Shown one piece after another: positions 45,975 to 54,644 of a stretch of DNA of 64,000 bases. The translations under genes and the position numbers were made by a program. The stretch covers positions 153,655 to 217,654 of the forward strand of contig NZ_JAUSVR010000009.1 of NCBI RefSeq assembly GCF_030814815.1, in the 5' to 3' direction. The notes under the pieces were generated by a model. It ran no database searches, was not told the DNA's origin, and saw nothing but the letters and a program-made list of their open reading frames with translations. Source of the stretch: Ancylobacter amanitiformis. GTDB lineage: Bacteria > Pseudomonadota > Alphaproteobacteria > Rhizobiales > Xanthobacteraceae. Each line of letters starts with the position of its first letter. The stretch's first letter is position 1.

Positions 45975-46673
45975 TCAGGAGGTTTCCGGCCCGCGCATCG
46001 CCTCGGGCAGCGATTGCCAGGCACGCACCAGCTGGCCGAGCGAACTCGCCTCCATCTTGCGCATGCCGTTGCCGCGATGCAGCTTCACGGTGACTTCGCT
46101 GATGCCGAGATCAAAGGCAATCTGCTTGTTGAGGCTTCCGCGCATCACCTTCTGCAGGACCTCCCGCTCGCGCGGCGTCAGCGTTTCATAGCGCTCCATG
46201 CTGCGCCTCGCCAGGACGGCCTCGGCGCGCCGGGCACGGTCGAGGGCGATGCCGGCAGTCACGGCATCGAGCAGGGTCTGGTCCCGCACCGGCTTGGTCA
46301 GAAAATCGACGGCACCGGCCTTCATTGCCTGAACCGTCATTGGAATGTCCCCATGGCCGGTGAGGAAGACGACCGGCTTGGACGTTCCGCTCTGCGACAG
46401 GTGGTGCTGAAGGTCGAGACCGCTAGCTCCCGGCATCCGCACGTCCAGTATCAGGCATCCGGGACGATCCGGGAGAGTGGCATCCAGGAACGCCTTGGTC
46501 GAGGCGAAGGCGACCGGCTCCAGGCTGGCCGAGAAAACGAGTTCGGAGAGCGCTTCCCGGATGGCGGCGTCGTCATCGACGATGATGACGATCGGGCGCG
46601 ATGCGTCGCTCTCGCGCGGGAGAGGCGACGGCGTGGACTGCCGCATGAGCGGCCGGTTGACGATCATGCTCAC
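45975..46673 (-). CDS. FixJ/NarL-type response regulator
   Basis: 232 residues. Receiver domain with VDDD at 32-35, phospho-acceptor Asp77 in LILDVRMPG and Lys in FLTKPV; C-terminal LuxR helix-turn-helix LTPREREVLQKVMRG and NKQIAFDLGISEVTVKLH. An N-terminal extension of ~25 residues precedes the receiver. Start overlaps the stop of the stand-alone receiver gene by ATGA. Last gene of the four-gene kinase operon. Confidence 0.9.
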   Translation of the reverse strand: MSMIVNRPLMRQSTPSPLPRESDASRPIVIIVDDDAAIREALSELVFSASLEPVAFASTKAFLDATLPDRPGCLILDVRMPGASGLDLQHHLSQSGTSKPVVFLTGHGDIPMTVQAMKAGAVDFLTKPVRDQTLLDAVTAGIALDRARRAEAVLARRSMERYETLTPREREVLQKVMRGSLNKQIAFDLGISEVTVKLHRGNGMRKMEASSLGQLVRAWQSLPEAMRGPETS

Positions 46674-47053
46674 CCTCCGATTTTTCGGCTGTGCAAGGCG
46701 TCGGCAATGGCCAGGAGCAGTTCCGGCGCGTCGAACGGCTTGCGAAAGAAGCCGCTTATGTCCTGCGCGCGGCTCTGGTCGGCGAACTCATAGCGGCCAC
46801 TGATGAGAAACACGGGGATCTCGGGGTGCAGCTTTTTCACTGCCTCGCGTAGCGCGAGACCATCCGCGCCCGGCAGGCCGATATCGGTAATCAGCACGTC
46901 GACGGCTGCCAGCCCGCTTCCGAGGAGCGCCTCCGCGGAGCGGAAATTGATCGTGCGATAGCCGGCCGATTCCAGAAGGTCCTGCAGGGATTCGATCAAC
47001 CGCGGATCGTCATCGACGATGGCCGCCAGGGGTCGCATCTCGCCCATTGTCAC
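46670..47053 (-). CDS. Stand-alone receiver domain protein
   Basis: 127 residues, a receiver only: acidic IVDDD at 12-16, Asp57 in VLITDIGLPGADG, and Lys in FFRKPFD. No output domain, so it acts as a phosphate sink, relay or protein-binding switch. ATGA overlaps couple it to the response regulator genes on both sides. Confidence 0.9.
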   Translation of the reverse strand: MTMGEMRPLAAIVDDDPRLIESLQDLLESAGYRTINFRSAEALLGSGLAAVDVLITDIGLPGADGLALREAVKKLHPEIPVFLISGRYEFADQSRAQDISGFFRKPFDAPELLLAIADALHSRKIGG

Positions 47054-47691
47054 GGCCCTCCCGCGCGGCGTGAGCCAGAGAGAGGGATCTCCAGCTTCTC
47101 CGCCATCCGCACGAGGTCCGCCAGCGATGCCGCGTCCATCTTTTGCATCACATTGCGCCGGTGCATTTGCAGCGTGACCTCGCTGATCCCGAGCTCCGCC
47201 GCCGCCTGCTTGTTCAGAAGTCCGCTAATCACCAGTGGCAGCACCTCGCGCTCGCGCGGCGTGAGGTCGGCATGTCGGCGTCTGAGCGCGCCGAGCTCGT
47301 CGCGGGCGGCACGTTCTTCCCGGTCCCGCGCAAGCGCGGTGCGGATCGCGGCCATCAGGTCCGCGTCGCTGAACGGCTTGGTCAGGAAATCGACCGCGCC
47401 ATGCCGGATCGCGCGGACGGAGGCGGGGATGCTGCCATGGCCGGTGATGAAGACGATGGGCGGATGCCCGGCATTGGCGATCTGGGTCTGAAAATCGAGC
47501 CCGTTAATGTCCGGCAGTTCCACGTCGAGCACGAGGCAGGCGGTCATCTCCGGCTTTGCCGCACGGGCATATTCGCCGGCCGAGCCGAAGGTGATCGCCC
47601 GGATGCCGTAGGATTCCAGCATGTCGACGAGTGCCTCGCGAATGCGTGCGTCGTCATCGACGACAAAGACGACATGATCCTCCGCCGTCAT
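47050..47691 (-). CDS. FixJ/NodW-type response regulator
   Basis: 213 residues. Receiver with VVDDD at 10-14, Asp56 in LVLDVELPDING and Lys in FLTKPFS; LuxR-type helix-turn-helix LTPREREVLPLVISGLLNKQ and ISEVTLQMHRRNVMQKM. Directly follows the kinase gene by a 4-bp ATGA overlap, so it is the most likely first phospho-target. Resembles NodW/NwsB/FixJ of rhizobia. Confidence 0.9.
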   Translation of the reverse strand: MTAEDHVVFVVDDDARIREALVDMLESYGIRAITFGSAGEYARAAKPEMTACLVLDVELPDINGLDFQTQIANAGHPPIVFITGHGSIPASVRAIRHGAVDFLTKPFSDADLMAAIRTALARDREERAARDELGALRRRHADLTPREREVLPLVISGLLNKQAAAELGISEVTLQMHRRNVMQKMDAASLADLVRMAEKLEIPLSGSRRAGGP

Positions 47692-50189
47692 GCCGCCACG
47701 TCCGTTTCAACCGGCAGGGTGAAGACGAAGATCGCTCCCCGCGGCTCGTTGCTTTCGATCCACAGGCGCCCGCCATGGCTCTCGACGATCGAGCGGCAAA
47801 TGGCCAATCCCATGCCCATGCCGCTTTCCTTGGTGGTGAAGAACGGCTCGAAGATCCGGTCCGGGAAGGCGACGCCGGCGCCGAGATCGCTCACCCGGAC
47901 CTGGACATCACCCTCGGCGCGGTGGACGCGAATCCCGACGACCTTGTCGCCCTCGGCCGCTTCCATCGCCTCCATCGCGTTGCGGAGGAGGTTTATGAGA
48001 ACCTGCTGCAGCTGCACGCGGTCGAAGACGACGCGCGGAAGGCCGTCCTCGATGTCGACGTGCAGGCGGATGCGCCGTCGTGTCGCCTCTTCCGTCAGCA
48101 GGCGGCGCGCTTCGCCGATGACGCTGGGAAGCGCGGTTGACGTCCTCGGCTGAACGGACTGTTTGAACAGGGCGCGAATGCGGCTGACGACATCCGCCGC
48201 GGCGTTGGAATCGCGGATGATGCGCTCGGCCGTGATCATCGCTCGCGGATGATTGGGCGGCTCGGCGCGCAGCCAGCGCAGGCAGGTGTGGGAATTGGCG
48301 ACGATGGCGGCGAGCGGCTGGTTCACCTCATGCGCGATCGAGGCGGAAAGCTCCGCGAGGCTTGCCGCCTGGCTCGCCCTCGCGAGATTATCCTGCGCCA
48401 GCCGCAGATCTTCCTGCGCCCGCACCTGATCCTCGATTTCCAGACAGATCCCGTTCCACTGCACGATCGTTCCTTCGGCGTTGCGCATCGCTGCCGCGCG
48501 GGTCTCCACCCAGCGATAGACCCCGTCGAAGCGGCGCAGCCGATGCTTCATCTGGTAGGGCTCGCCGGTCGAGAGCGCGTGCGCGTAGCGCTCCTTGACC
48601 GCGGCGAGATCATCGGGGTGGATGATGGCGTCGAGCGTGTTTTCCAGCCGTGTCCGCTCGGCATCGTCCTTGTCGGTGAGGCCGAATCCCAGATAGTCGC
48701 GCAGCTTTTCGCTGCGGTAGGTCGGCTTGCCCTCGGGCGTGGCGCAGTAGATGAGCGCCGGCAGTGTTTCGACCAGTTGGCGGTGCGCGTGCTCGCTTTC
48801 GCGCAGGCTCATCTCGGCGACGACCCGTTCGTGAATGTCGACGCTCACGCCATACCACTGGTGAATGACGCCGGCCTCATCCCGCAGCGGCTCCGCCCGG
48901 GTCGCGGTCCAGCGATAGGAGCCATCGGCCCGAAGCTGGCGATAGGTCGCGGCGTAGGGGATACCTTGGAGCATCGACCTGCCGAACGCGTCGCGCGCCG
49001 CCTGGCGGTCCTCCGGGTGAATGACGCTCAGCGAGGCGGAGCCGTCCGGCGCGGTGATGTCGGCGAGGGATGCCCCTGTCGTGTCGATGAATCGCTGGTT
49101 GGCATAGGTCGGCGTCCCCGAGGCCGTGGTGCTCCAGATCATCGTTGGAACGGCTTCGATCAACTGGCGCAGCTGGAATTCTTTGGCGCGCAGGGCCGCT
49201 TCGGTTTTCTTGGGCAGGTCGATGTCGATCGATGTGCCAAACCAGCCTGCGATATGTCCCTCGGTGTCAAGGAAGGGCTTGGCGGCCGTCTTGGCCCACG
49301 CATAGACGCCATTGGCGCGCCGGATGCGGAACTCGGCGCGGAAGGGCGCGCCGGTCTCCAGGCTGTGGCGCCAACGGATAGCGACCGCCTCATATTCATC
49401 GGGATGAAGCAGAAGCTTCCAGCTGATATCGCCATCCCGGAGCGAAGCGTTGAGGTCGTCCGGCGTCAGGCCGAGCGTCGTCTGCGCGAAGAGCGGCAGG
49501 TAGATCCAGGCTCCAGCCGCATCGAAGGCCCACCCATTGCCGAACAGGTCCTCGACCGTCCTGGCGGCCTGCACGGTATCGGCCGTGGGCGAGGCGAAGG
49601 TGGGAGAGTGCGTCATCGGCTCCTCCCGCACGGTCTCCAGATCGCTGATCTCAACCACGGCCTCATAGGACGGCACGGAGCGGGTGCGGAACCAGCGATA
49701 GCTGCCGTCCGGCTGGCGCTGCCGATAGCGCATGACCTGTGGAACGCCGGTCCAGAATGCCCGCGCCGAGGCGAGCGTCGACGCCAGCCGATCGTCGGGG
49801 TGAAGAAGGGGTGCGCCGGCGGGCTCACCGGGCGCGGCCTCTTCTGTGAGCGTGCGGCTCGCCCTATCGGGAGCGGCCCTCGCCATGCCCAGCATCCTGT
49901 GGGCAGCGAGAACGCCGCCCAGCGAGAGCACCAGTGCGAAGCACCCCCCATAATTCATGCCCTCGTCCGGCAGCGAGCCCTCGCCTTCGTTGGTCGCCAG
50001 CAGCGACACGGCAAGACCCGCCGTCGCTACCCCGAGGAGCGGAAGAAGCCATTGGCTGGCGACCCGCAGGAAGAGCACGGCGACGACCGGCGCCAATCCC
50101 AGAGGGAGATAAAGACGCCAGCCCGCGACCATCCCGGCGGCGCAGGCAAGGACCGCCAGCGCAAGACAGACGGGTCGCGAAATGGCCAT
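47688..50189 (-). CDS. Multi-PAS sensor histidine kinase (FixL/NodV-like)
   Basis: 833 residues. Three or four N-terminal membrane helices (about 5-105), a partial PAS-like segment (130-190), three PAS/PAC units (about 205-335, 345-465, 475-600), HisKA with His620 in SIAHEVNQPLAAIVANSH, and HATPase (LINLLRNAMEAM, FFTTKESGMGMGLAICRSI). FEPFFTTKESGMGMGL is typical of NodV/NwsA/FixL-type kinases. No heme-binding His was assigned. First gene of an operon with three response regulators, each overlapping the previous by 4 bp. The signal is unknown. Confidence 0.9.
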   Translation of the reverse strand: MAISRPVCLALAVLACAAGMVAGWRLYLPLGLAPVVAVLFLRVASQWLLPLLGVATAGLAVSLLATNEGEGSLPDEGMNYGGCFALVLSLGGVLAAHRMLGMARAAPDRASRTLTEEAAPGEPAGAPLLHPDDRLASTLASARAFWTGVPQVMRYRQRQPDGSYRWFRTRSVPSYEAVVEISDLETVREEPMTHSPTFASPTADTVQAARTVEDLFGNGWAFDAAGAWIYLPLFAQTTLGLTPDDLNASLRDGDISWKLLLHPDEYEAVAIRWRHSLETGAPFRAEFRIRRANGVYAWAKTAAKPFLDTEGHIAGWFGTSIDIDLPKKTEAALRAKEFQLRQLIEAVPTMIWSTTASGTPTYANQRFIDTTGASLADITAPDGSASLSVIHPEDRQAARDAFGRSMLQGIPYAATYRQLRADGSYRWTATRAEPLRDEAGVIHQWYGVSVDIHERVVAEMSLRESEHAHRQLVETLPALIYCATPEGKPTYRSEKLRDYLGFGLTDKDDAERTRLENTLDAIIHPDDLAAVKERYAHALSTGEPYQMKHRLRRFDGVYRWVETRAAAMRNAEGTIVQWNGICLEIEDQVRAQEDLRLAQDNLARASQAASLAELSASIAHEVNQPLAAIVANSHTCLRWLRAEPPNHPRAMITAERIIRDSNAAADVVSRIRALFKQSVQPRTSTALPSVIGEARRLLTEEATRRRIRLHVDIEDGLPRVVFDRVQLQQVLINLLRNAMEAMEAAEGDKVVGIRVHRAEGDVQVRVSDLGAGVAFPDRIFEPFFTTKESGMGMGLAICRSIVESHGGRLWIESNEPRGAIFVFTLPVETDVAA

Positions 50190-50336
50190 GACGTCTTCTC
50201 CAGCGAGATCGCCGCGCGTCGAGTGTTCAGCGCCGCTCGATCCCGGCCGTGGCTCGGGCGGCGTGGTTGCACCCTAATCGTGCGCGGCCGCCCGCGCATC
50301 CTATCGAAACCCATTGGTTGCCCGCTGTCTTCGGCG

Positions 50337-50392
50337 GGCCCATGGCTCGCCATGCCGCGAACCTGTGCCATGGCATGGCCGGGCCATGGGCC
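50337..50392 (-). terminator. Long two-part stem-loop downstream of the SDR gene
   Basis: Outer arms GGCCCATGG (50337-50345) and CCATGGGCC (50384-50392) and inner arms GCCATGCC and GGCATGGC pair perfectly with 3- and 4-nt internal bulges. It lies between the SDR stop (50407) and the kinase start (50189) and probably insulates the two minus-strand transcripts. No U run. Confidence 0.45.
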
Positions 50393-50406
50393 TGTCGAGA
50401 ATGTTC

Positions 50407-51156
50407 CTAGAGGCTGAAGCCTCCATCGACGCCCAGAACCTGACCGGTCACCCAGTCCGCTTCGGGATCGGCGAGCGCCACGACCCAGCGTGCGACATCC
50501 TCCGGCACGCCCCGGCGGCCGAGCGGGATCATGGCCGCCTCGCTGGCCTTGATCGCCGTTATCTCCGCGTCGGAAAAGCCCATGCGCTCGCGCAGGAAGT
50601 CCGACTCCACCGGACCCGACGCCACCGCGTTGACGCGCACGCCCGCCGGCGCGAGTTCGAGCGCCCAGGCGCGGGTCATCTGTTCCAGCGCGGCCTTGCT
50701 CGCGCCATAGGCGGAGAACCCCGGCACCGGCTTGCGGCCCAGCGTGCTCGACAGATTGACGATGGCGCCCCGCGCATGGTGCAAGGCCGGCAGGCACGCT
50801 CGGGCGAGAAGCGCCGGGCCGAACACATTGGTTCGGAACGCCGCTTCGAGATGCTCCGCCGTCATTTGATCGAGCGGGGCGGGCTGCCCGGCACCGGCAT
50901 TGTTCACGAGAACATCGAGACGCCCCCACCGCCGCAGCGCTTCCGCTACCGTGGCTTCGGCGGCCTGCGGACTGCCGGCATCGGCGACGAATCCTTCGAT
51001 CGACGGATGTGCGCCGGCTGCCGCCGCCAGCGGCTCGGGCCGCCGCCCGGTGATGAGGACGTGGGCGCCCATCTCCGCCAGGCGCCGCGCCACCGCGTGA
51101 CCTATTCCCGCCCCGCCACCGGTGACGAGGGCGACCCTTCCTTCAAACATTGCCAT
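50407..51156 (-). CDS. Classical short-chain dehydrogenase/reductase
   Basis: 249 residues. Cofactor motif VTGGGAGIGHAVA, NNAG in LDVLVNNAGAG, active-site Ser/Tyr/Lys as SSTLG...YGASK, and the C-terminal GQVLGVDGGFSL of 3-oxoacyl-reductase-like SDRs. Substrate not predictable. GGAGG lies 5 nt before ATG 51156. Divergent from a LysR regulator across 100 bp, the classical arrangement for LysR control of the SDR. Confidence 0.9.
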   Translation of the reverse strand: MAMFEGRVALVTGGGAGIGHAVARRLAEMGAHVLITGRRPEPLAAAAGAHPSIEGFVADAGSPQAAEATVAEALRRWGRLDVLVNNAGAGQPAPLDQMTAEHLEAAFRTNVFGPALLARACLPALHHARGAIVNLSSTLGRKPVPGFSAYGASKAALEQMTRAWALELAPAGVRVNAVASGPVESDFLRERMGFSDAEITAIKASEAAMIPLGRRGVPEDVARWVVALADPEADWVTGQVLGVDGGFSL

Positions 51157-51256
51157 GACGACCTCCATTCTGGTCATCGGCATGTGCGGCGGCGGCACTG
51201 TTTACTCAATGGCCGAAATCCTGGCCGTCTGTTTCGCTTTCTGCAATGATCGAGGC

Positions 51257-52156
51257 ATGGACAGGCTGCGCTCCTATGAGGTCTTCGCCACCATCGTCGC
51301 CTGTGGTGGCTTCAACCGGGCGGCGGCAGAGCTCGCCATCTCGCCGGCCAATGTCAGTCGCCACATCCAGCAACTGGAACAGGCGCTCGGCACCCGGCTA
51401 CTGGAGCGCACCTCCCGCCGCATGGAACTCACGGACAGCGGCCGAGAGCTGTACGCGCGTGTTCGCACGATCCTCGACGAGGTTGCCGATCTGGAGAGCG
51501 GCCTGACGGCCGATGGCCGAACGGCGCGCGGACGGCTGAGGGTGAATGCGCCGCTGACCTTCGGTCTCACCTGGCTGAACCCGCTCATCACGGCGTTCGC
51601 GGAGAACCATCCCGCGATCGAGCTTGATCTCCACTACAGTGATCGGGTCATCGAAATGGCGGATGAGAGCTTCGATCTGGCGCTGCGCATCTCCCGTGCC
51701 GGCGCTGAAAGCCTGGTGTCGCGACGTGTGGCAACGACCCGGATGCTGGTGTGCGCGTCGCCTGGCCTGCTCGCCGGCAAGGGAGAGATTGTCAGCGTCG
51801 AGGGGCTTCGCGGCTTGCCCCGTGCCGGCTACCTGTTCTCCGACAGCGCCAATGCGTGGACGCTGGACGCCGTCGACGGCACGCGCCACGCGATCGAGAC
51901 GCCATGCACGACGATGTGCGCCAACGGGCTGGGCTTGAAGGCGACCGTGCTGCGCGCCGAGGCCATCGCTCTTTTGCCCGAGTTCCTCGTCCATGGGGAA
52001 CTGCGGTCGGGGCAGATCGTGGAAGTGCTGCCGGCGCTCCGGGCGGAACCGATGGACGTGCGCATCGTCTATGCCCACCGTCGGCACCTCGCCCGACGAG
52101 CGCGGCTTTTCATCGACTTCGTCGTCGACCGATTCCGCGACATACCCTGGCAATGA
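51257..52156 (+). CDS. LysR family transcriptional regulator
   Basis: 299 residues. N-terminal winged helix (MDRLRSYEVFATIVACGGFN, AAAELAISPANVSRHIQQLE), then an LysR substrate-binding domain of the CrgA/AaeR-like class (RGRLRVNAPLTFGLTWLNPL). ATG 51257 follows CGAGG. Divergent from the SDR, and on the same strand as the metallo-hydrolase 200 bp downstream, so it may control both. Confidence 0.92.
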   Translation: MDRLRSYEVFATIVACGGFNRAAAELAISPANVSRHIQQLEQALGTRLLERTSRRMELTDSGRELYARVRTILDEVADLESGLTADGRTARGRLRVNAPLTFGLTWLNPLITAFAENHPAIELDLHYSDRVIEMADESFDLALRISRAGAESLVSRRVATTRMLVCASPGLLAGKGEIVSVEGLRGLPRAGYLFSDSANAWTLDAVDGTRHAIETPCTTMCANGLGLKATVLRAEAIALLPEFLVHGELRSGQIVEVLPALRAEPMDVRIVYAHRRHLARRARLFIDFVVDRFRDIPWQ

Positions 52157-52360
52157 CATCTCGCTGCATCGGGTCATGTCCGGCCCTGCAAGAGCGCCGA
52201 TGCCTGACCAGAGAAACGTAGATTTCGGACGCCTCGCGACTGGAATAACAGGGCCTGTACGATTCGGCCGCTCATCCTATTCCCGCGAATAGTCGATGAC
52301 CACTTCACCTCGACGTAGCGTCATCGATGCCGCGTGTAGGGCGGTCACAAGGAGATGGAC

Positions 52361-53275
52361 ATGAGCCTCAATATTACTTCACATCCCGAGAGAGCCCCCA
52401 GCGAGCTGGTGCCGTCGCGCTACGCGGTTCAGGTCGGCGACATCGACGTGCTGGTGATCAGCGACGGTGTGCTGCCGCTTCCGACCAAGATGCTCGGGCA
52501 CAATGCCGATCCGGACGTGCGGGCCGCTTGGCTGAACGACATGTTCCTGCCGCCGGACGCCTTCGACTGGTCGCTCAACGTGGTGCTGGTGAAGAGCGGC
52601 GGGCAGACCATACTCATCGACGCCGGCCTCGGGCTGGACCCGAATCTCAACCTGCCCCGCGCCGGCCAGCTGATCATGCGACTGGAGGCGGCGGGCATCG
52701 ACCTCGGCGCGGTGACCGACGTGGTGCTGACCCACATGCACATGGACCATGTTGGCGGACTCCTCGTCGACGGCGTGAAGGAGCGCCTGCGGCCGGACCT
52801 GCGGATCCATGTGGCGGCGGCCGAGGTCACGTTCTGGGAAGCGCCCGACTTCACCTACGTCGACATGCCGCCGGGCTTTCCGGATGCGCTGCGGGCGACC
52901 GCCAAGCGTTTCGCGGACGCCTACCGCAGTCAGCTTTACCTGTTCGACCAGGAGCACGAGGTGGCGCCGGGCGTCATCGTCCGTCGTACCGGCGGTCATA
53001 CGCCGGGACACAGCATCGTCCGCATGGCCTCCGGAGGCGACCGGCTGACCTTCGCCGGCGACGCCGTGTTCACGGTCGGGTTCGAGCACCCCGATTGGCA
53101 CAATGGCTTCGAGCACGACCCCAAGGAAGCCGCCCGCGTCCGGGTGCGCCTTCTGACCGAGCTGGCGGCGACCGGCGAGCAGCTGGTGGCAACCCATCTG
53201 CCGTTCCCATCCGTTGGCCGGGTGGCGGTGGATGGCGATGCCTTTCGCTGGGTGCCGGCCTTCTGGGATTACTGA
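52361..53275 (+). CDS. Metallo-beta-lactamase fold hydrolase
   Basis: 304 residues. Di-zinc motif LTHMHMDHVGGL (HxHxDH), GGHTPGHS and FAGDAVF supply the other ligands. Similar to lactonase/AttM-like and uncharacterised MBL hydrolases rather than to beta-lactamases; there is no signal peptide. AAGGAG precedes ATG 52361, with another ATG two codons earlier. Sits between the LysR gene and an EmrAB-like pump on the same strand, perhaps as part of a detoxification set. Confidence 0.88.
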   Translation: MSLNITSHPERAPSELVPSRYAVQVGDIDVLVISDGVLPLPTKMLGHNADPDVRAAWLNDMFLPPDAFDWSLNVVLVKSGGQTILIDAGLGLDPNLNLPRAGQLIMRLEAAGIDLGAVTDVVLTHMHMDHVGGLLVDGVKERLRPDLRIHVAAAEVTFWEAPDFTYVDMPPGFPDALRATAKRFADAYRSQLYLFDQEHEVAPGVIVRRTGGHTPGHSIVRMASGGDRLTFAGDAVFTVGFEHPDWHNGFEHDPKEAARVRVRLLTELAATGEQLVATHLPFPSVGRVAVDGDAFRWVPAFWDY

Positions 53276-53374
53276 CGCGCCGATTGCCCCGATCAGAGCC
53301 CAGGGAACCCAAGCGGATTGCCCCTTGCGGGTCCTGATCGGGTCCCCGGGCGCTTGCCCGTACTGGATGCGGAA

Positions 53375-54643
53375 ATGGACACTGAGCTTGAACCGATACC
53401 GGCCCGCGACGCGCACGAAAGCCCGGAGCGTGAGAACACCTCCGGCTTCTGCGCGCCGGGCCGGGCGCCGACAATGGGCGGAAAGCCGGCCGCGGGAACG
53501 ACGTCCGCCGGAAAGGTCGAACCGCCCGCCGGCGCCGAAGGCCAAGACAATCGCCAGCGTCGCCTGCGGCTGCTGCTTCTCTTTGGCGGCTTTCTGCTGT
53601 TTGCGGCGGCGGCGTGGTGGCTGTGGGCCAACGTTTTCGCCGGCGACGTCGAGAGCACGGAAAACGCCTACACCAATGTCGAGCTGGCGCAGGTGACACC
53701 GCTGGTCAGTGCGCCGGTCAAGCGCGTGCGGGTGGTGGAAAGCCAGAAGGTCGCCGCGGGCGACGTGCTCGTCGAACTCGACGACGCCGACCTTCGCCTC
53801 GCCGTGAGCCAGGCCGAGGCGGCGCTGGGAAAGGCCCGGCGCCGGGTCTGGCAGCTGGAGGCCAACGACGCCAGCCTCGAAGGCCAGGAGAAGGTGCGCT
53901 CGGCGGAGGAAGCGACAGCCCGTGCCGACCTCGCCCGCGCGCAGGCCGATCTCGACAAGGCGCTGCTCGATGAGGACCGGACGCAGAAGCTCTCCAGCCA
54001 CGGCTGGGCGCCGACGCAGCGGCTCGACGATGCCCACACCAGCGTCCGGCAGGCACGCGCTGCGGTCGCACAGGCCGAGGCCAGCATCGCCGTTGCCCAG
54101 GCGGCGCAACATGCCGCCACCGGCGCGCGCCGCGCCAACCAGGCGCTGCTGGAAAACGCCACGGTGGAGACCAACCCCGAGGTGGCCGCCGCCAGGGCGC
54201 AACTGGATCAGGCCCGGCTCGACCTCGACCGCGCCATCATCCGCGCGCCGGTGGACGGCATCGTCGACCCGCGCCGCATCGCGGTCGGCCAGCGCGTGCA
54301 GGCCGGCGCCCCCATCATGGTGGTGGTGCCGCTACAGGACATGCATGTCGAAGCCAATTTCAAGGAAGTGCAGCTGGCCCGCGTCCGGCCGGGCCAGCCG
54401 GTCCGGCTGACCTCCGATCTCTACGGGTCGGACATCGTGTATCGCGGTCGCGTCGGCGGCTTCGCCGGCGGCACCGGCGCGGCCTTCGCCGCCATCCCGG
54501 CGCAGAACGCCACCGGCAACTGGATCAAGGTGGTCCAGCGCCTGCCGGTGCGGATCGATCTCGACCCGGCCGAATTGCGTACGCATCCTCTGCGGGTCGG
54601 CCTTTCCATGCACGCGACCATCGATCTCTCGGGGTCTCATTGA
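53375..54643 (+). CDS. HlyD/EmrA-type membrane fusion protein
   Basis: 422 residues. A long polar N-terminus, one membrane helix (about 65-87), then EmrA-like segments: STENAYTNVELAQVTPLVSA, a long coiled coil (about 130-250), IRAPVDGIVDPRRIAVGQRV, and a beta-barrel. It bridges an MFS pump to an outer-membrane channel. The start is uncertain because the first ~60 residues are unconserved; ATG at 53375 or an internal ATG (MGGKPAAG) are options. One base separates its stop from the emrB-like start. Confidence 0.85.
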   Translation: MDTELEPIPARDAHESPERENTSGFCAPGRAPTMGGKPAAGTTSAGKVEPPAGAEGQDNRQRRLRLLLLFGGFLLFAAAAWWLWANVFAGDVESTENAYTNVELAQVTPLVSAPVKRVRVVESQKVAAGDVLVELDDADLRLAVSQAEAALGKARRRVWQLEANDASLEGQEKVRSAEEATARADLARAQADLDKALLDEDRTQKLSSHGWAPTQRLDDAHTSVRQARAAVAQAEASIAVAQAAQHAATGARRANQALLENATVETNPEVAAARAQLDQARLDLDRAIIRAPVDGIVDPRRIAVGQRVQAGAPIMVVVPLQDMHVEANFKEVQLARVRPGQPVRLTSDLYGSDIVYRGRVGGFAGGTGAAFAAIPAQNATGNWIKVVQRLPVRIDLDPAELRTHPLRVGLSMHATIDLSGSH

Positions 54644-54644
54644 C

